DNA of 64,000 nucleotides, taken from the NCBI GenBank assembly GCA_965197565.1, contig CBDANK010000004.1:868001-932000 (forward strand). The letters run 5' to 3'. The notes under the pieces are model-generated. The model was not told the DNA's origin, did no database searches, and worked only from the letters and a program-made list of their open reading frames with translations. Below, piece after piece: positions 9,319-18,519 of this stretch (the first letter of the stretch is position 1; every line of letters starts with the position of its first letter). The position numbers and the translations under genes are program-made. This DNA is from G963667675 sp965197565 (GTDB taxonomy: Bacteria > Chloroflexota > Dehalococcoidia > Lucifugimonadales > UBA3495).

Positions 9319-9718
9319 AGCTATACCTCGACTATATTGACAGTATATGCTTAGGTCCCTTTAGAACGGCCTCAGTTATATATATCGGCCGCGCAGTACC
9401 TGTTTGGTCTTGGCCCACCATTGCCCAAGTACTTGGCGCCAGAGACTATCAGATCATTGGCGATTTGTCAATATTTATTGATTTGGTGGCGGTTTCATGT
9501 CACGCTATAGATAAAAACAACCTATTTATCATTATGTTGTGACATTTTTCACACCGCGTACGTTATATTTAATCTATTGTGACTTTTATCAATTTTTTGT
9601 TTTTATTTCCACCGCCTCGCCTATATGGCAATGACCCACGGCTATGGCAATAGGTACCATGAATGAACCCATGGGAAAATATATTGACATGCCCCATCAC
9701 ACTTAGTATTCAATCCAA
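9319..9718. other. AT-rich intergenic island
   Basis: This stretch lies between the substrate-binding gene and an IS630. Its middle part (about 9480-9640) is strikingly AT-rich against its neighbours. Candidate minus-strand promoter sequence (CATATACT) lies close to 9345. Apart from the CRP-like sites listed separately I see no gene. Confidence 0.5.
9538..9593. promoter_or_regulatory. Two CRP/FNR-like binding sites
   Basis: TGTGA-N6-TCACA occurs exactly at 9538-9553. A second near match, TGTGA-N6-TCAAT, is at 9578-9593, about 40 bp (four helical turns) away. This is the consensus of the CRP/FNR regulator family. The controlled gene is either the substrate-binding lipoprotein (220-275 bp away) or a gene displaced by the IS630. 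Confidence 0.5.
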
Positions 9719-10856
9719 TCAGGAGTGGCAGGGATAGAGGCGGCGCATCTTGACTCTGGCGTCCTGGGTGGTGAAACGCCAGTTGATGGTGGTTGCGGCC
9801 TCGTTGCGCTCTGCCTGGCAGGCGCTGATGTTCCTTTGCAGGGCGTCTTCATCGGGGTTCCGTCTCTTGAGACAGGCCCGAGCCACCACGCTGAACTCAA
9901 TCTCGGCCATGTTCAGCCAGCTGCCATGCTTGGGCGTGTGGTGGAACTCCAGCCGTTTGGCGATGCGCCGGGCCTCAGCCGCCGGAAAGGTGTCGTAGAG
10001 GGATGCCATCCGATGTGTGTTCAAGTTGTCGAGCACCAGCCGGATCACCGGGACATCGGGGTAAGCCTCGTCCACCAGCCAGCGCATCTGATGGGCGAAG
10101 TCCTGCATGGTGCGCCGCTTCGTTAGGGCCACGTGGCGCCAACCCGCCCTGGGTTCGCAGGTGAGGAAGAGATTGCGCGTCCCTGCCCGCAGGTACTCGT
10201 AGTCCTCACGCCTCAGCCGCCCAGGCCTTGTCGGCAGCGGCTCCCTGGTGTCGGCCAGCAACTGGGTGGAGGTCTCGTCAAAGCAGACCACCGGCCTTTG
10301 GGGATCATGGGGCTCGGCGTAGAGGTCCAGCACGTCCTCCATGGCCGCCACATACTCACTGCTCACCTTCGGGATGCACCATTGCTGCTTCCGCCACGGT
10401 TTGAGCGCGTTTTTTCAGCCGCAGTCTCACCGTCTCGTGAGACAGGGACGAAACCAGTCCCAGTTTCACCGCTTTGCCCGCCAGCAGCCGCAGCGTCCAA
10501 TGGTCGTGGCCCTCCGGAGCCGAGCTGCAGGCCAGAGCCACCAGATAGGCCTCTCCCGCTCCGTCCAACCGCTTCGGCTGCCGGTTCAGTTGCTCCTTGC
10601 GCCCCAGGGCCCGCTCCAGACCCTCTTCCACGCAACGCCGGCGCACCCGCTCCACCGTGGCCCTCCCCACATTCAGGGACCGGGCTATCTCCTCGTCCTT
10701 CATCGGGCCTTCAGTCTGGTTCTCATCGCTTAACAGCAGAATTCGGGCGTGGGTCTGCCGGTAAGCTGCCGCCCGCCCCTTGGACACCAGCGCCTTCAGT
10801 TCCTGCCGCTCCTCCTCCCCCAGCCCTACCCGGTATTTCTTCACCATCACTCCCAC
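9719..10856 (-). mobile_element. IS630-family element, two-frame transposase
   Basis: The upstream frame (10856-10356, 166 codons) has the HTH region ARSLNVGRATVERVRRRCVE. The downstream frame (10366-9719, 215 codons) has the DDE core with CFDETSTQLL, LDNLNTH and HTPKHGSWLNMAEIE. The join would be made at an A-run after CTG (about 10412), as in some IS630 members. Here there are six A, so a +1 or -2 shift is needed, whereas the relative at 25.7 kb has seven A and needs -1. The element ends are not resolved: CCCCATCACA at 9692 and its complement at 10959 are the best candidates but lack TA flanks. Confidence 0.82.
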
Positions 10857-11059
10857 CTCACTTCCTCCAGTTTACCCTCGACTGACCATTATACCCTATC
10901 GCCCATCAATGCAAGTGGGTTAGTCCACTAGTACTAGCACGATGACCCCTGTCGGTATGTGATGGGGTCGCTCCGGCTGGCTATTCGAGGCCACCCCAAC
11001 CAAACAATGTCACAAAACGAAGATTACTACGGCTAAAGATCATAATTAGGAGTTCAGAC

Positions 11060-11476
11060 GTGTCCAACTACAGAGTCATATCTTCCGATAACCATGTCAT
11101 CGAGCCGCTAGATCTGTGGACTAGTAGGACCGAGTCAAAGTTCAAAGACCGAGTGCCTCACCTTGAACGTTTGGAAGAGGGCGACTGGTGGATTTGCGAC
11201 GGCCTGAAAATAGAAGGTGTCGGTTTGGGAACCCAGGCCGAAGTTAGGTTTGACGAGCCGGGATACCTCCCCTGGCCTCCAACAACTGTTCGTAGGCCCC
11301 TATACGGCCCTCCCGCCATCGATAATTTGGTGATTAAAGGCTCAATAGCCGTTGTTGAGCGTGGGGTCTCTGCCGAGGGCATGACGCCTGACATGAATCG
11401 CACAACGGCCGGCCACCCTTTACTTTGCTCTCGTGGTGTATCCGAGCCAGCTAAAAAACTGGCGACCCAATCTTAG
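11060..11476 (+). pseudogene. Amidohydrolase-2 family, N-terminal fragment
   Basis: The first 70 residues (YRVISSDNHVIEPLDLW, then SKFKDRVPHLERLEEGDWW) closely match the amidohydrolase at 39543, which starts with the metal-binding DNHV and the same spacing. After GYL the similarity is lost, and the remaining 65 codons do not contain the barrel or the other metal ligands. This is a gene remnant whose body was deleted or replaced. AGGAG lies 12 bp before the ATG. It stands 90 bp upstream of the redoxin-DinB selenoprotein. Confidence 0.75.
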
Positions 11477-11562
11477 CGGCAAAGATCTAAGGCCGAGTGA
11501 TGTTGACACCACCTGAGAGGACACTTTACTCTATCCCGACCCAGGATATCGAGGAGAGAATC

Positions 11563-12324
11563 ATGAAAGTACAAGTCTATACCCACCCTGGTTGATTCAG
11601 TTGCCGGACGGTGGAAGAGTTTCTGTCGTCCAACGGTGTTCAGTATGAGCACCACGACCTGGCCACCGACGAGGCAGCCCGTGAGTACCTGAAGAGCCGG
11701 GGCATCATGTCGGCCCCGATAACCATCGTGGACGACGATGAGGTCATAATCGGATATTACCCCAAGAAGCTGATACCAGCGCTGAAGCTGGACATAAAAA
11801 TAGACCTGTCGGGCAAAACCACCTGGCTGGCGGACAAGTACAACCGAGTCCTTCCCGCGACTATTCGAGCCACCCAGCAGCTTTCGGAAAGTCAACTGGC
11901 TCAGCAGGTCCACTGGCGCCCAGAGAGCATGAAGGAACTCGTGTGGCATATCTTGTCCTTCCCTGAGTTGGCATGGCTCAGCCACAAGCATGGAAGCATG
12001 AGCACGGAGGACATGGAAGCCTCTGACCAGCGCTTGAAAGAGCTAGCCACTGGCGAAGCCCTCTGCCGCTACGGCGAAGAGGTCGGCCGCAACATCGCCG
12101 ACTTTCTCAACAGCAACGACACCGCCTCCTTCGATAGGTTGGTCCCCGCCGCCTACGGCGGAGAAGTCACGGTGCTCGAGTTGCTGAATCTCATCTTGAG
12201 TCACAGTACCCATCACCTGAAACAGCTTTACTGGTTCATGGAGAAAGACCTGGGAATTACCCTACTGGAGCCAGCAACGGAACATGACCTGGAGGGTATA
12301 TCGACCCCTAACGCCTTGATCTAA
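11563..12324 (+). CDS. Selenocysteine-containing glutaredoxin-like domain fused to DinB domain
   Basis: The frame opens at ATG 11563 behind GAGGAGAGAA and reads MKVQVYTHPG, then TGA (11593-11595, codon 11), then FSCRTVEEFLSSNGV. This is a redoxin active site UxxC in place of the CxxC of glutaredoxin/NrdH. The first 75 residues have the thioredoxin-like pattern including the cis-proline region SAPITIVDDDEVIIGYY. Residues about 95-235 form a DinB/YfiT-like four-helix domain with the metal-ligand pattern LVWHILSFPE and LSHSTHHLKQLYWF. The total is 253 residues. GGACG (11606-11610) can pair with CGTCC (11627-11631) downstream of the UGA as a SECIS candidate. A standard call would begin after the UGA and miss the redox centre. 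The role is probably a thiol/selenol redox reaction; the substrate is unknown. Confidence 0.85.
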
Positions 12325-12334
12325 ACTAATACCA

Positions 12335-12483
12335 AGGTGAAACCCGCATAAAGCTAAACCTGGAAAGGAGCTGCGTTAGTCTGTAAAGGAAGTAGAGTGG
12401 CGGTGGTGTTGGGTATGAGGGACATAGTGCAACTCCTTGAACGGTGGCAACTGGATGTAGGTGAGGTGCGGAGACGCATGTAT
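12335..12483 (+). mobile_element. Left end of an IS630-type element, remnant
   Basis: CCAAGGTGAAACCCGCATAA resembles the terminal repeat of the IS630 at 22975. It is followed by a coding start (MRDIVQLLERWQLDVGEVRR) that matches the N-terminus of that element's transposase. Only about 25 codons remain, ending where the IS701 is inserted. Confidence 0.6.
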
Positions 12484-13950
12484 CTAGTATTACAACGACG
12501 GTTGGTATGATAGGATGACCGGGTAGTTGGGGAAGGCTTGGGCAAGTGAGGCAGGTAAGTGGATGCGGCGGCTTTCGAGCAGGTGTACGGGGCTTTTCAG
12601 GATTTTCACGCTTGCTTCGCTCCGCTGTTTGGCCGCAGGGAAGCGCGGGACCACAGCCGCCATTATCTCCAAGCCCTGCTAGTGCAGTCCGGGGAGCGGC
12701 GCAACGCCGAGAATCTGTCGGAGACGGTTCCGGCGTCAGCCAGGGTGATGCAGCGGTTTCTCGCTGAATCACCCTGGAATGACGACACCGTCATAGGACG
12801 TCTTCAAGAGTGCTTGGGGCCGCGGCTGCGGCATCCGGAGGCGGTGTGGGTGCTGGACGGCAGCGACTTCCCCAAGCAGGGCAGGAAGTCGGTGGGAGTG
12901 GCGAGGCAGTACTGCGGCAGGCTGGGCAAGGTGGCCAACTGCCAAGGCCGGAATGTTCCTGGCCTACGTCAGCCCGCTGGGGCGGGCCCTGGTGGACAAA
13001 CGACTGTATCTGCCGGAGAGTTGGACCTCGGACCAAGACCGGTGTGCGGCGGCAGGTGTGCCGGAGGAGAAGTGGGGCTACCGGTCGAAGACGGAACTGG
13101 CGTTGGAGATGCTGGAGCGGGCCTTGGAGCGGGGCCATCTGAGGGCCGGATGGGTCGCCGCAGACGACGCCTTCGGGATGTCGCCGTCCTTCCGGGACGG
13201 GCTGGCGGCCCTGGGGATGCGCTACCTCCTGGACGTGCCGGTGGGCTTTACGGTGTGGCCGGTGGAGCCTGAGTGGACCAGTCCGGTCTACCGGGGACGG
13301 GGTGGTCCCCCCAAGCCCAGGCTGGTTGGCGGACAGCGGCGGACCATGGCGGAGCGCAGCGACGAATTGCCGGAGGATGCCTGGCAAGAAATAACGGTGG
13401 CGGAGGGAAGCCAGGGTTCTCGCAGCTACCGGTTCAGCGCCCAGCGGGTGCGGCCAAGCAGCAGGCGGAAGCCCGGCGAAATCCACTGGGCCGTCTGGCG
13501 CCGGAACCTGGACGGCAGCGAGCCCCGCTACTACCTGTCCAACGCTCCGGAGGATACTCCCCTGGAGACCCTGGCATACGTGGGTGGCTCCCGGTGGCGC
13601 ATTGAGACCGAGTTCGAGACGGAGAAGAGCGACGTGGGGCTGGACGAGTACGAGACCCGGACCTGGGCGGGATGGCATCACCACGTGGCCCTGTGCCTGC
13701 TGGGCGGAGCTTTTCTGCTGAGCCTGCAACAGGCTTGGGGGGAAAAAGATGCCCCGGATCACGAGGCCGCAGGTCTACCGGGTGGTGCGGGAATTGCTGC
13801 CCAGGGAACGGTTCGGGCCGGCTGAGTTGCTGCGGTGGCTGGAAGAGACGCAGGATAGTAACGAACGGGCCAGGCGCTCCCATGCCAAGCGCCGCGCCGC
13901 ACTTCGTGCCTCCCCGCACATCCCTCCTTGAACCGTCGTTGTAATACTAG
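12484..13950 (+). mobile_element. IS701-family insertion sequence with CTAG target duplication
   Basis: The 1459-bp element (12488-13946) has 16-bp perfect terminal repeats, TATTACAACGACGGTT and its complement. It is flanked on both sides by CTAG (12484-12487 and 13947-13950), the YTAR duplication typical of IS701. It sits between an IS630 remnant and the 3' end of a minus-strand hypothetical gene. Confidence 0.92.
12556..13825 (+). pseudogene. IS701 transposase, frameshifted
   Basis: The two halves (from 12556 and from 12953) together give a full IS701 transposase: LDGSDFPKQGRKSVGVARQY, WVAADDAFG and YVGGSRWRIETEFETEKSD contain the catalytic-core acidic residues. The frame changes near 12945, where CAA-G-GCC-GGA-ATG has one extra G relative to the expected reading NCQ(A)GMFLAY. 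With that single base removed the protein is continuous, so this is a recent mutation or an assembly indel. This family is not known to me for programmed shifting at such a site. Confidence 0.85.
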
Positions 13951-13951
13951 A

Positions 13952-14326
13952 TGCATGAAATGCTGGAAAGTCACCAGGTTGGTATAAACCTAAGGCGTTG
14001 GGCCATTGGTAATCAGCACCATTATAATTTGTGACTGCTTCGAAAAATTTGAGCCATGTTCCGGTGGGGTATACAGCTACATGAAGAGATGGTTTTCGTC
14101 TACCAAACCAACCTTTCCTATCCTCAAAAAGGAGAATCAGCTCGTTTGTCCCCTCCTTTACTCCAGAATCTAACTCCGCATAAACAATGGACTTGAAATC
14201 GCTCTTGTTCTCGATTGGTAGCCTGAGCATTCGTTGATTAACGTCGATATCAGGGGGTGGTAATTCTTGCAATCCCACCGCCCATGCGCCGGTGACCATC
14301 AACCATCTCCTGGCCACAGGGTGCAA
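13952..14326 (-). CDS. Hypothetical protein, 3' end disrupted by IS701
   Basis: I do not recognise the family. The protein reads LPPPDIDVNQRMLRLPIENK, then SIVYAELDSGVKEGTNELIL, then FFEAVTNYNGADYQWPN. It is probably a beta-rich small soluble protein with no signal peptide or membrane segment. The plausible start is an ATG (VTGAWAVG) about 9 codons inside the open frame, because the upstream TTG has no clear ribosome site. The reading frame runs into the right end of the IS701 at about 13950, so the original C-terminus is lost or altered. It is divergent from the ADP-ribosyltransferase-like gene at 14413. Confidence 0.5.
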
Positions 14327-14412
14327 CTCGTAACTGATCTAGGATTATTACTTTCAATATCCGGAAAGGACAGGAAGATTGATTCGGTGTAACTTTAGAG
14401 AATGGGAGAACT

Positions 14413-14982
14413 ATGAACCTAACCAATATCCAGCTAAGGGAATTGGAGACCCGTGCCTATTTGGCGACCATGATGGCAGTGGAAGACTTGGTGAAGAAAG
14501 GAAGATTTGTCGAGGCCTTATGCAGGGCGGGTAGGGATCACGGCCCGCATTTAATCAAAGAATGGTGGAAAAGAGGCTATCTGACCCCCGACAGGCTACC
14601 GGAGCTGATTACGGAGGTTTGGCCTATGGCGGAGGTGCCAAATCAAACATTGGGTACTAAGTTTTGGCTGATGTTATTCAAGAAGGCAGGCTTTATTACG
14701 GACACGCCCGGCTTGGGCCTACCGTCTACAGAGTTGACGGTATATCGAGGTTGCCTGCCAACCAAGTGGAGAAGGATGTCGTGGACTACTGAATTCGAGC
14801 AAGCTAAATGGTTTGCAGACCATAGAAATCAACGTTCGGCTGACTCGCAGCATAGGGTTCATGTGTCAACTATTCCACCTAACCACATCCTAGCCAGATT
14901 CAATTCAGGCCGGGAAGGAGAGGTCGAGGTCGTCGTAAACCCCTGTGGTATTAAGAATCCATCGGTATTGTGGGATGGCTAG
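14413..14982 (+). CDS. Predicted ADP-ribosyltransferase-fold protein
   Basis: The protein has 189 residues. The second half has the three-part pattern of ART-fold proteins found in phages and toxin loci: an Arg in TVYRGC (about residue 114), the Ser-Trp-Thr block MSWTTEFEQAKWFAD (about 124-138), and a Glu-rich end GREGEVEVVVNP (about 168-179). The N-terminal 90 residues are helical and unrecognised. If active it would transfer ADP-ribose from NAD to a target, but the catalytic assignment is inferred from motif spacing only. The start has GGGAGA upstream. It lies beside a disrupted hypothetical gene and has no obvious antitoxin partner. Confidence 0.55.
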   Translation: MNLTNIQLRELETRAYLATMMAVEDLVKKGRFVEALCRAGRDHGPHLIKEWWKRGYLTPDRLPELITEVWPMAEVPNQTLGTKFWLMLFKKAGFITDTPGLGLPSTELTVYRGCLPTKWRRMSWTTEFEQAKWFADHRNQRSADSQHRVHVSTIPPNHILARFNSGREGEVEVVVNPCGIKNPSVLWDG

Positions 14983-15203
14983 GTCAAGATACCCACGATC
15001 AGTCTCAATTTAGCCTAGTCCATTGAGAGAGCTTGGTGGTTGGCCAAGTTACCAGGTGGTTCTGGTCTGCCGGTGGAACGCTGTGGAGCGTGCAATTAAG
15101 GCCCACAAGAGGATTAGTCCAGGGTTCTGGGAGGGCCATAGAGATGATTTCTGACTAGATGGTTCCAGTACCTTGGATCATATCGGGAGGTCCCAAGCCG
15201 TCG

Positions 15204-16490
15204 TCAGTCAACGCTCCAACCCGATCTTTGACTTGCCTCGTTCCGCAAATGATCGACGATCCAATCCTTCACCGATTCCGCAACGTAAAAGGTGGGTTTA
15301 ATCAAATCTCCGTCGTCAAAGATCCGCCCATCTGATCTCGCCTGGTCAGTCGACCTCGACCCAGGCAACATCCGTATCCCCACCCTTAGGTTGGCCACCG
15401 CCGGATTGATGTCCCGTAGAAAGACCATTTTTTGCTCCACGGTTTCTCGGGTCTCCCCGGGGGCACCGAAGGTTTGACCGACGGTGTAGGGAAGGTCGCC
15501 TTCCTCACACAAGCGGCAAACTTGGAGCATCTGATCCAGACGGACAGCCAGGTCCTCCGAGTCGTGGGCATCGACTACTAAGTCGCCGATTATCACCAAG
15601 CCGCACCCTGCTTCCTTCATCAGGCCAATCAACTCCCGATCGCAGCCCCGGGAAATAAGACTGGTGTTCCATTCTATCTTCATATCAGTGTCTATCAGAG
15701 CTTGGCAAAAGGACTTGGCGTGATCGGTAGGGACGTTGAAACCATTGGAGATGAAGAAGAACTTACTCAACCCCAGCCGCTGCCTCAAATCCTTCACTTC
15801 GGAGACCACCTCTTGGATGGGCCGTAGGTTTTGCCGCTCTGGATCATTGCTAGATACGCCCGGCGAAGGAGTCTGGTTGCCAAACCATTTGGTGATAACA
15901 CCGATGCCGAATCCTGCCTCAGCGTATCTGTCCAGGTCCAAATCTTCCAGGCGTGGAGGCTTCATAACCCCGGAAGTCGTCTGTTGTTCGGTCACTGTGA
16001 TCTTGTCATCTGCCCGGTACACTAGACCAGGCAAGTCTTTATATGACTCCCCTCGTTCGAGACGGTCAGCCAAGTCGGAAAAGGAATCGCCGCCGCTACC
16101 CGTGATACCCACATCAGGCTCAATATAATCGAAGCACTCTTTAGGTAGGATACTGAAAGCAGGACCTCCGCAGACGATGGTGGCTTGGCTGATTGTCCGA
16201 ATCAGGTCGGTGACCTCCTTGGTGATAGGAAGCACCGACTGAGGGTTCAGATTACTGCCGTTGTCTAAGTTTCGGATAGATAGTCCCACTAAGTCGGGCT
16301 GAAAGTCTTTCATCGCCCTTTCTACGTCACCTACGTAGTCATCGGCAAACATAAGATCCAACACTTTTGTGCTATGTTGTTCAGGGTCCAAGTACCCGGC
16401 GATGTAGGCTAAGCCTATTGGAAGGGGCTGGGCCTGAATGTTGGTCATGTATCGCCCGTGGCGGTTGGTCGCAATCAATAGGATTTTCAT
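15204..16490 (-). CDS. B12-binding/radical-SAM-type protein lacking the cluster cysteines
   Basis: The 428-residue protein starts with a cobalamin-binding-like Rossmann domain (residues 1-150: MKILLIATNRHGRYM, PLPIGLAYIAGYL, then TIVCGGPAFSILP). It continues as a radical-SAM-type barrel (FFFISNGFNVPTDHAKSFCQ, WNTSLISRGCDRELIGLMKE, GQTFGAPGETRETV). In this family the barrel begins with TKRGCxxxCxYC. Here the same place (about residues 199-215) reads TKWFGNQTPSPGVSS with no cysteine, so a SAM-binding 4Fe-4S cluster is not expected. The rest of the frame is uninterrupted. It may be a catalytically dead or differently working homologue. No pathway partner is adjacent. Confidence 0.75.
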   Translation of the reverse strand: MKILLIATNRHGRYMTNIQAQPLPIGLAYIAGYLDPEQHSTKVLDLMFADDYVGDVERAMKDFQPDLVGLSIRNLDNGSNLNPQSVLPITKEVTDLIRTISQATIVCGGPAFSILPKECFDYIEPDVGITGSGGDSFSDLADRLERGESYKDLPGLVYRADDKITVTEQQTTSGVMKPPRLEDLDLDRYAEAGFGIGVITKWFGNQTPSPGVSSNDPERQNLRPIQEVVSEVKDLRQRLGLSKFFFISNGFNVPTDHAKSFCQALIDTDMKIEWNTSLISRGCDRELIGLMKEAGCGLVIIGDLVVDAHDSEDLAVRLDQMLQVCRLCEEGDLPYTVGQTFGAPGETRETVEQKMVFLRDINPAVANLRVGIRMLPGSRSTDQARSDGRIFDDGDLIKPTFYVAESVKDWIVDHLRNEASQRSGWSVD

Positions 16491-16964
16491 TATTTTGATT
16501 TATTCCGATGAGAGTCAAAGCTAAGTTTCCCTTACGAACAAATGGGAACGGACTGCATCACGATCTCATCGGGGAGTTTAGCAACTTTCGTGGAGAATGT
16601 CGATTAGCCATCGAACTCCGAGACACAAGCGATCACGTCCAGGTTCCATGCTAAGTTCTGAAAGCCGAAGCCGGTTGATCCGTTCCAACATCCTGGTTAG
16701 TGCCCTGATCACCAACACATCAGCATTGGTGAGATTGGGGGATATTAGGCATTTTCAGACTCCAAAAGTGTAAAGCATAGGGGTCTAAGCAGTAGGGTGT
16801 TCTACACGGTGGGTTCCGTAGGTTTAGCCCCCTAGCTTTCCCCTGCCGGGCTACCGCTCCGTCTTACCCTCTCCTTCCGCTGTCTCCAGATCGACCCCCA
16901 TCCCGTCTAGTTCCATTGGAGATCTTAATCCCGGTATGGTCGTAGTGTTTCTCGGCCAATTTCA
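16491..16964. other. Gene-poor intergenic stretch
   Basis: No convincing gene. A minus-strand open stretch of about 50 codons (about 16580-16745, NADVLVIRALTRMLERINRL) has protein-like composition and may be the tail of a lost gene, but lacks a start with a ribosome site. Confidence 0.3.
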
Positions 16965-17945
16965 TTACTCTAGTTCGTGGCCGCGGCAGTCCATGAATTG
17001 CAATGCCGGGTGTATATGGTCGTGACTTGGGAAGACCGAGGCCTCGTTGATGCCTTCCCCATGTAAGTATCTTAATGTACCGCTTGCCAACTCCGACTTT
17101 ATCCTCAATTTGACATACGGTAGAAAAAAACTCGATATTTGGGTCGCCCCCCATAGTCCTTTTCTACGTCTCCAGCTGTCAGATCTATCGACGAGGACCT
17201 GTTCCAACGAAAATCTGCCATTAACATCAAAATTTAGATTCGCGTGTTCATCCATTAAGAAGAACCCAGATTGCGCTCTGAGAAAATTGTTATTGTGCCG
17301 GGGAACCTGCACTTCATGGATTCTTTCCGTACGACCTCCCGCTCCGTGCAGGCGATTTGCGATATTTCGGATGGTTCGGAAGAATCTGAGATCTATACCC
17401 CAGATCGCAAACTCAGAAAATTGCTCCTTTAGTTCGGAGCGTTTGAGGCAATCGGTAGCAGCAAAAAATGCCGCCACGAGTGGGTTATAGGTAAAGTCCA
17501 GAAGGCGCGTTGAAACTCCGTGGTGCTGTGAGACGGCGAGCAATTCAAGATCATTCACATCAGGCCATTCTTCTCGCCAAAAATTATCGGCGTCGGCCCC
17601 TCTTCGATCCCGATGATTACGGAATCTACCGACGTCACCTGGTAAATCCAAGCCAACACGGTCACTAAGTTCGACGAAAGCTCTCATGGCCTCGTATTCT
17701 GCTCTCGTTTGTTCGACGATTTCAGGGCTAGGTGGCGACAATGCTGACTCGCCATAACCCAACATCACCCCACGTCTAAACGCTTTTGGTGTCAGGTTCC
17801 ATGAAGCCTTAGACTGACCGCGGAATCCTATCTGTTGAAAAGTAGCACCTTTCCATATGGAATGGCCAAATCTAAGAAAATCCTTTAGAGCATCGAGGTT
17901 TGAGGTGGACCCGGAAAACCGGCTCTTCCGCACATTTGGTGACAA
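16965..17945 (-). CDS. FRG-domain protein
   Basis: The protein of about 326 residues contains an FRG domain. It shows the GFRGQSKASWNLTPKAFRR motif (about 41-59) that names the family, and the conserved AVSQHHGVSTRLLDFTYNPL followed by VAAFFA (about 138-163). FRG domains occur often in phage, prophage and defence contexts. The molecular activity is not established, though a nucleotide- or ADP-ribose-related role has been proposed for similar folds. There is no signal peptide or membrane segment. The longest frame begins at TTG (17945) without a strong ribosome site, so the true start may be internal. It lies next to an ISL3 remnant. Confidence 0.82.
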   Translation of the reverse strand: MSPNVRKSRFSGSTSNLDALKDFLRFGHSIWKGATFQQIGFRGQSKASWNLTPKAFRRGVMLGYGESALSPPSPEIVEQTRAEYEAMRAFVELSDRVGLDLPGDVGRFRNHRDRRGADADNFWREEWPDVNDLELLAVSQHHGVSTRLLDFTYNPLVAAFFAATDCLKRSELKEQFSEFAIWGIDLRFFRTIRNIANRLHGAGGRTERIHEVQVPRHNNNFLRAQSGFFLMDEHANLNFDVNGRFSLEQVLVDRSDSWRRRKGLWGATQISSFFLPYVKLRIKSELASGTLRYLHGEGINEASVFPSHDHIHPALQFMDCRGHELE

Positions 17946-18016
17946 TGCGAAAAAGTTTAATATGTAAGCGGAGTCCTCCTGAGCCTTGGGGGGGAATGTG
18001 TGCTGGGAGGGGTGTC

Positions 18017-18450
18017 ATGGGGCAAGAGTCGGTATGTCCCGAGTCTTCTTACTGGAAAGTCAAATGGATGGCGGTGGAGGGGAACAGAGTTGTCCTCCAC
18101 CTGAGGCCGGTCCGCACCTGGGTTTCTTGCCCTTTATGCGGGTGCCCCAGCCGGCGTATCCACAGCCGTTACCGGCGTCAGGCTTTGGACTTGCCCTGGT
18201 TCAGTTGGCCGGTGCAGTTGATTGTCCAAGCCCGCCGCTTTTTCTGCGACAGCCCTGAGTGTGAGCGGCGAATATTCGTCGAGCCCTTCCCCAAAGCCCT
18301 GGGTCGCTACGCCCGGCAGACCCAACGGACCCGAGACTCCCTGTTGGAGTTGTCCCACTGCAGCAGCGCCGAGTTGGGGGCCCGGGTAGCCCGGCTCCTG
18401 GGGTTCGTCACCAGTCCCGACTCTCTGCTCCGGCTGCAGCGCCGGGAGCG
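18017..18450 (+). pseudogene. ISL3-family transposase, N-terminal remnant
   Basis: It encodes MGQESVCPESSYWKVKWMAV and a zinc-finger region (CPLCGCPSRRIHSRYRR, then FFCDSPECERRIFVEPFP) typical of the zf-ISL3 plus HTH part of ISL3 transposases. The frame is cut off at 18451 by a 69-bp palindromic element whose ends are themselves ISL3-like. The DDE catalytic domain is absent, and no left terminal repeat is visible upstream of 18017. Confidence 0.8.
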
Positions 18451-18519
18451 GGTCCGTTTGCTTTTAGGGTATGACGTGCCTGCGCCTAGATAGGCCGTAC
18501 TCCAAAAGCAAACGGAACC
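18451..18519. repeat. 69-bp ISL3-type palindromic element
   Basis: GGTCCGTTTGCTTTT at 18451-18465 faces AAAAGCAAACGGAACC at 18504-18519. It belongs to the same group as 7296-7365 and 60928-61200 and joins directly onto the ISL3 transposase remnant. Confidence 0.75.

Noticed and set aside
9692..10968. CCCCATCACA and its complement as IS630 terminal repeats
   Set aside because: Only 10 bases match, no TA flanks are present, and the second IS630 copy does not show the same ends.
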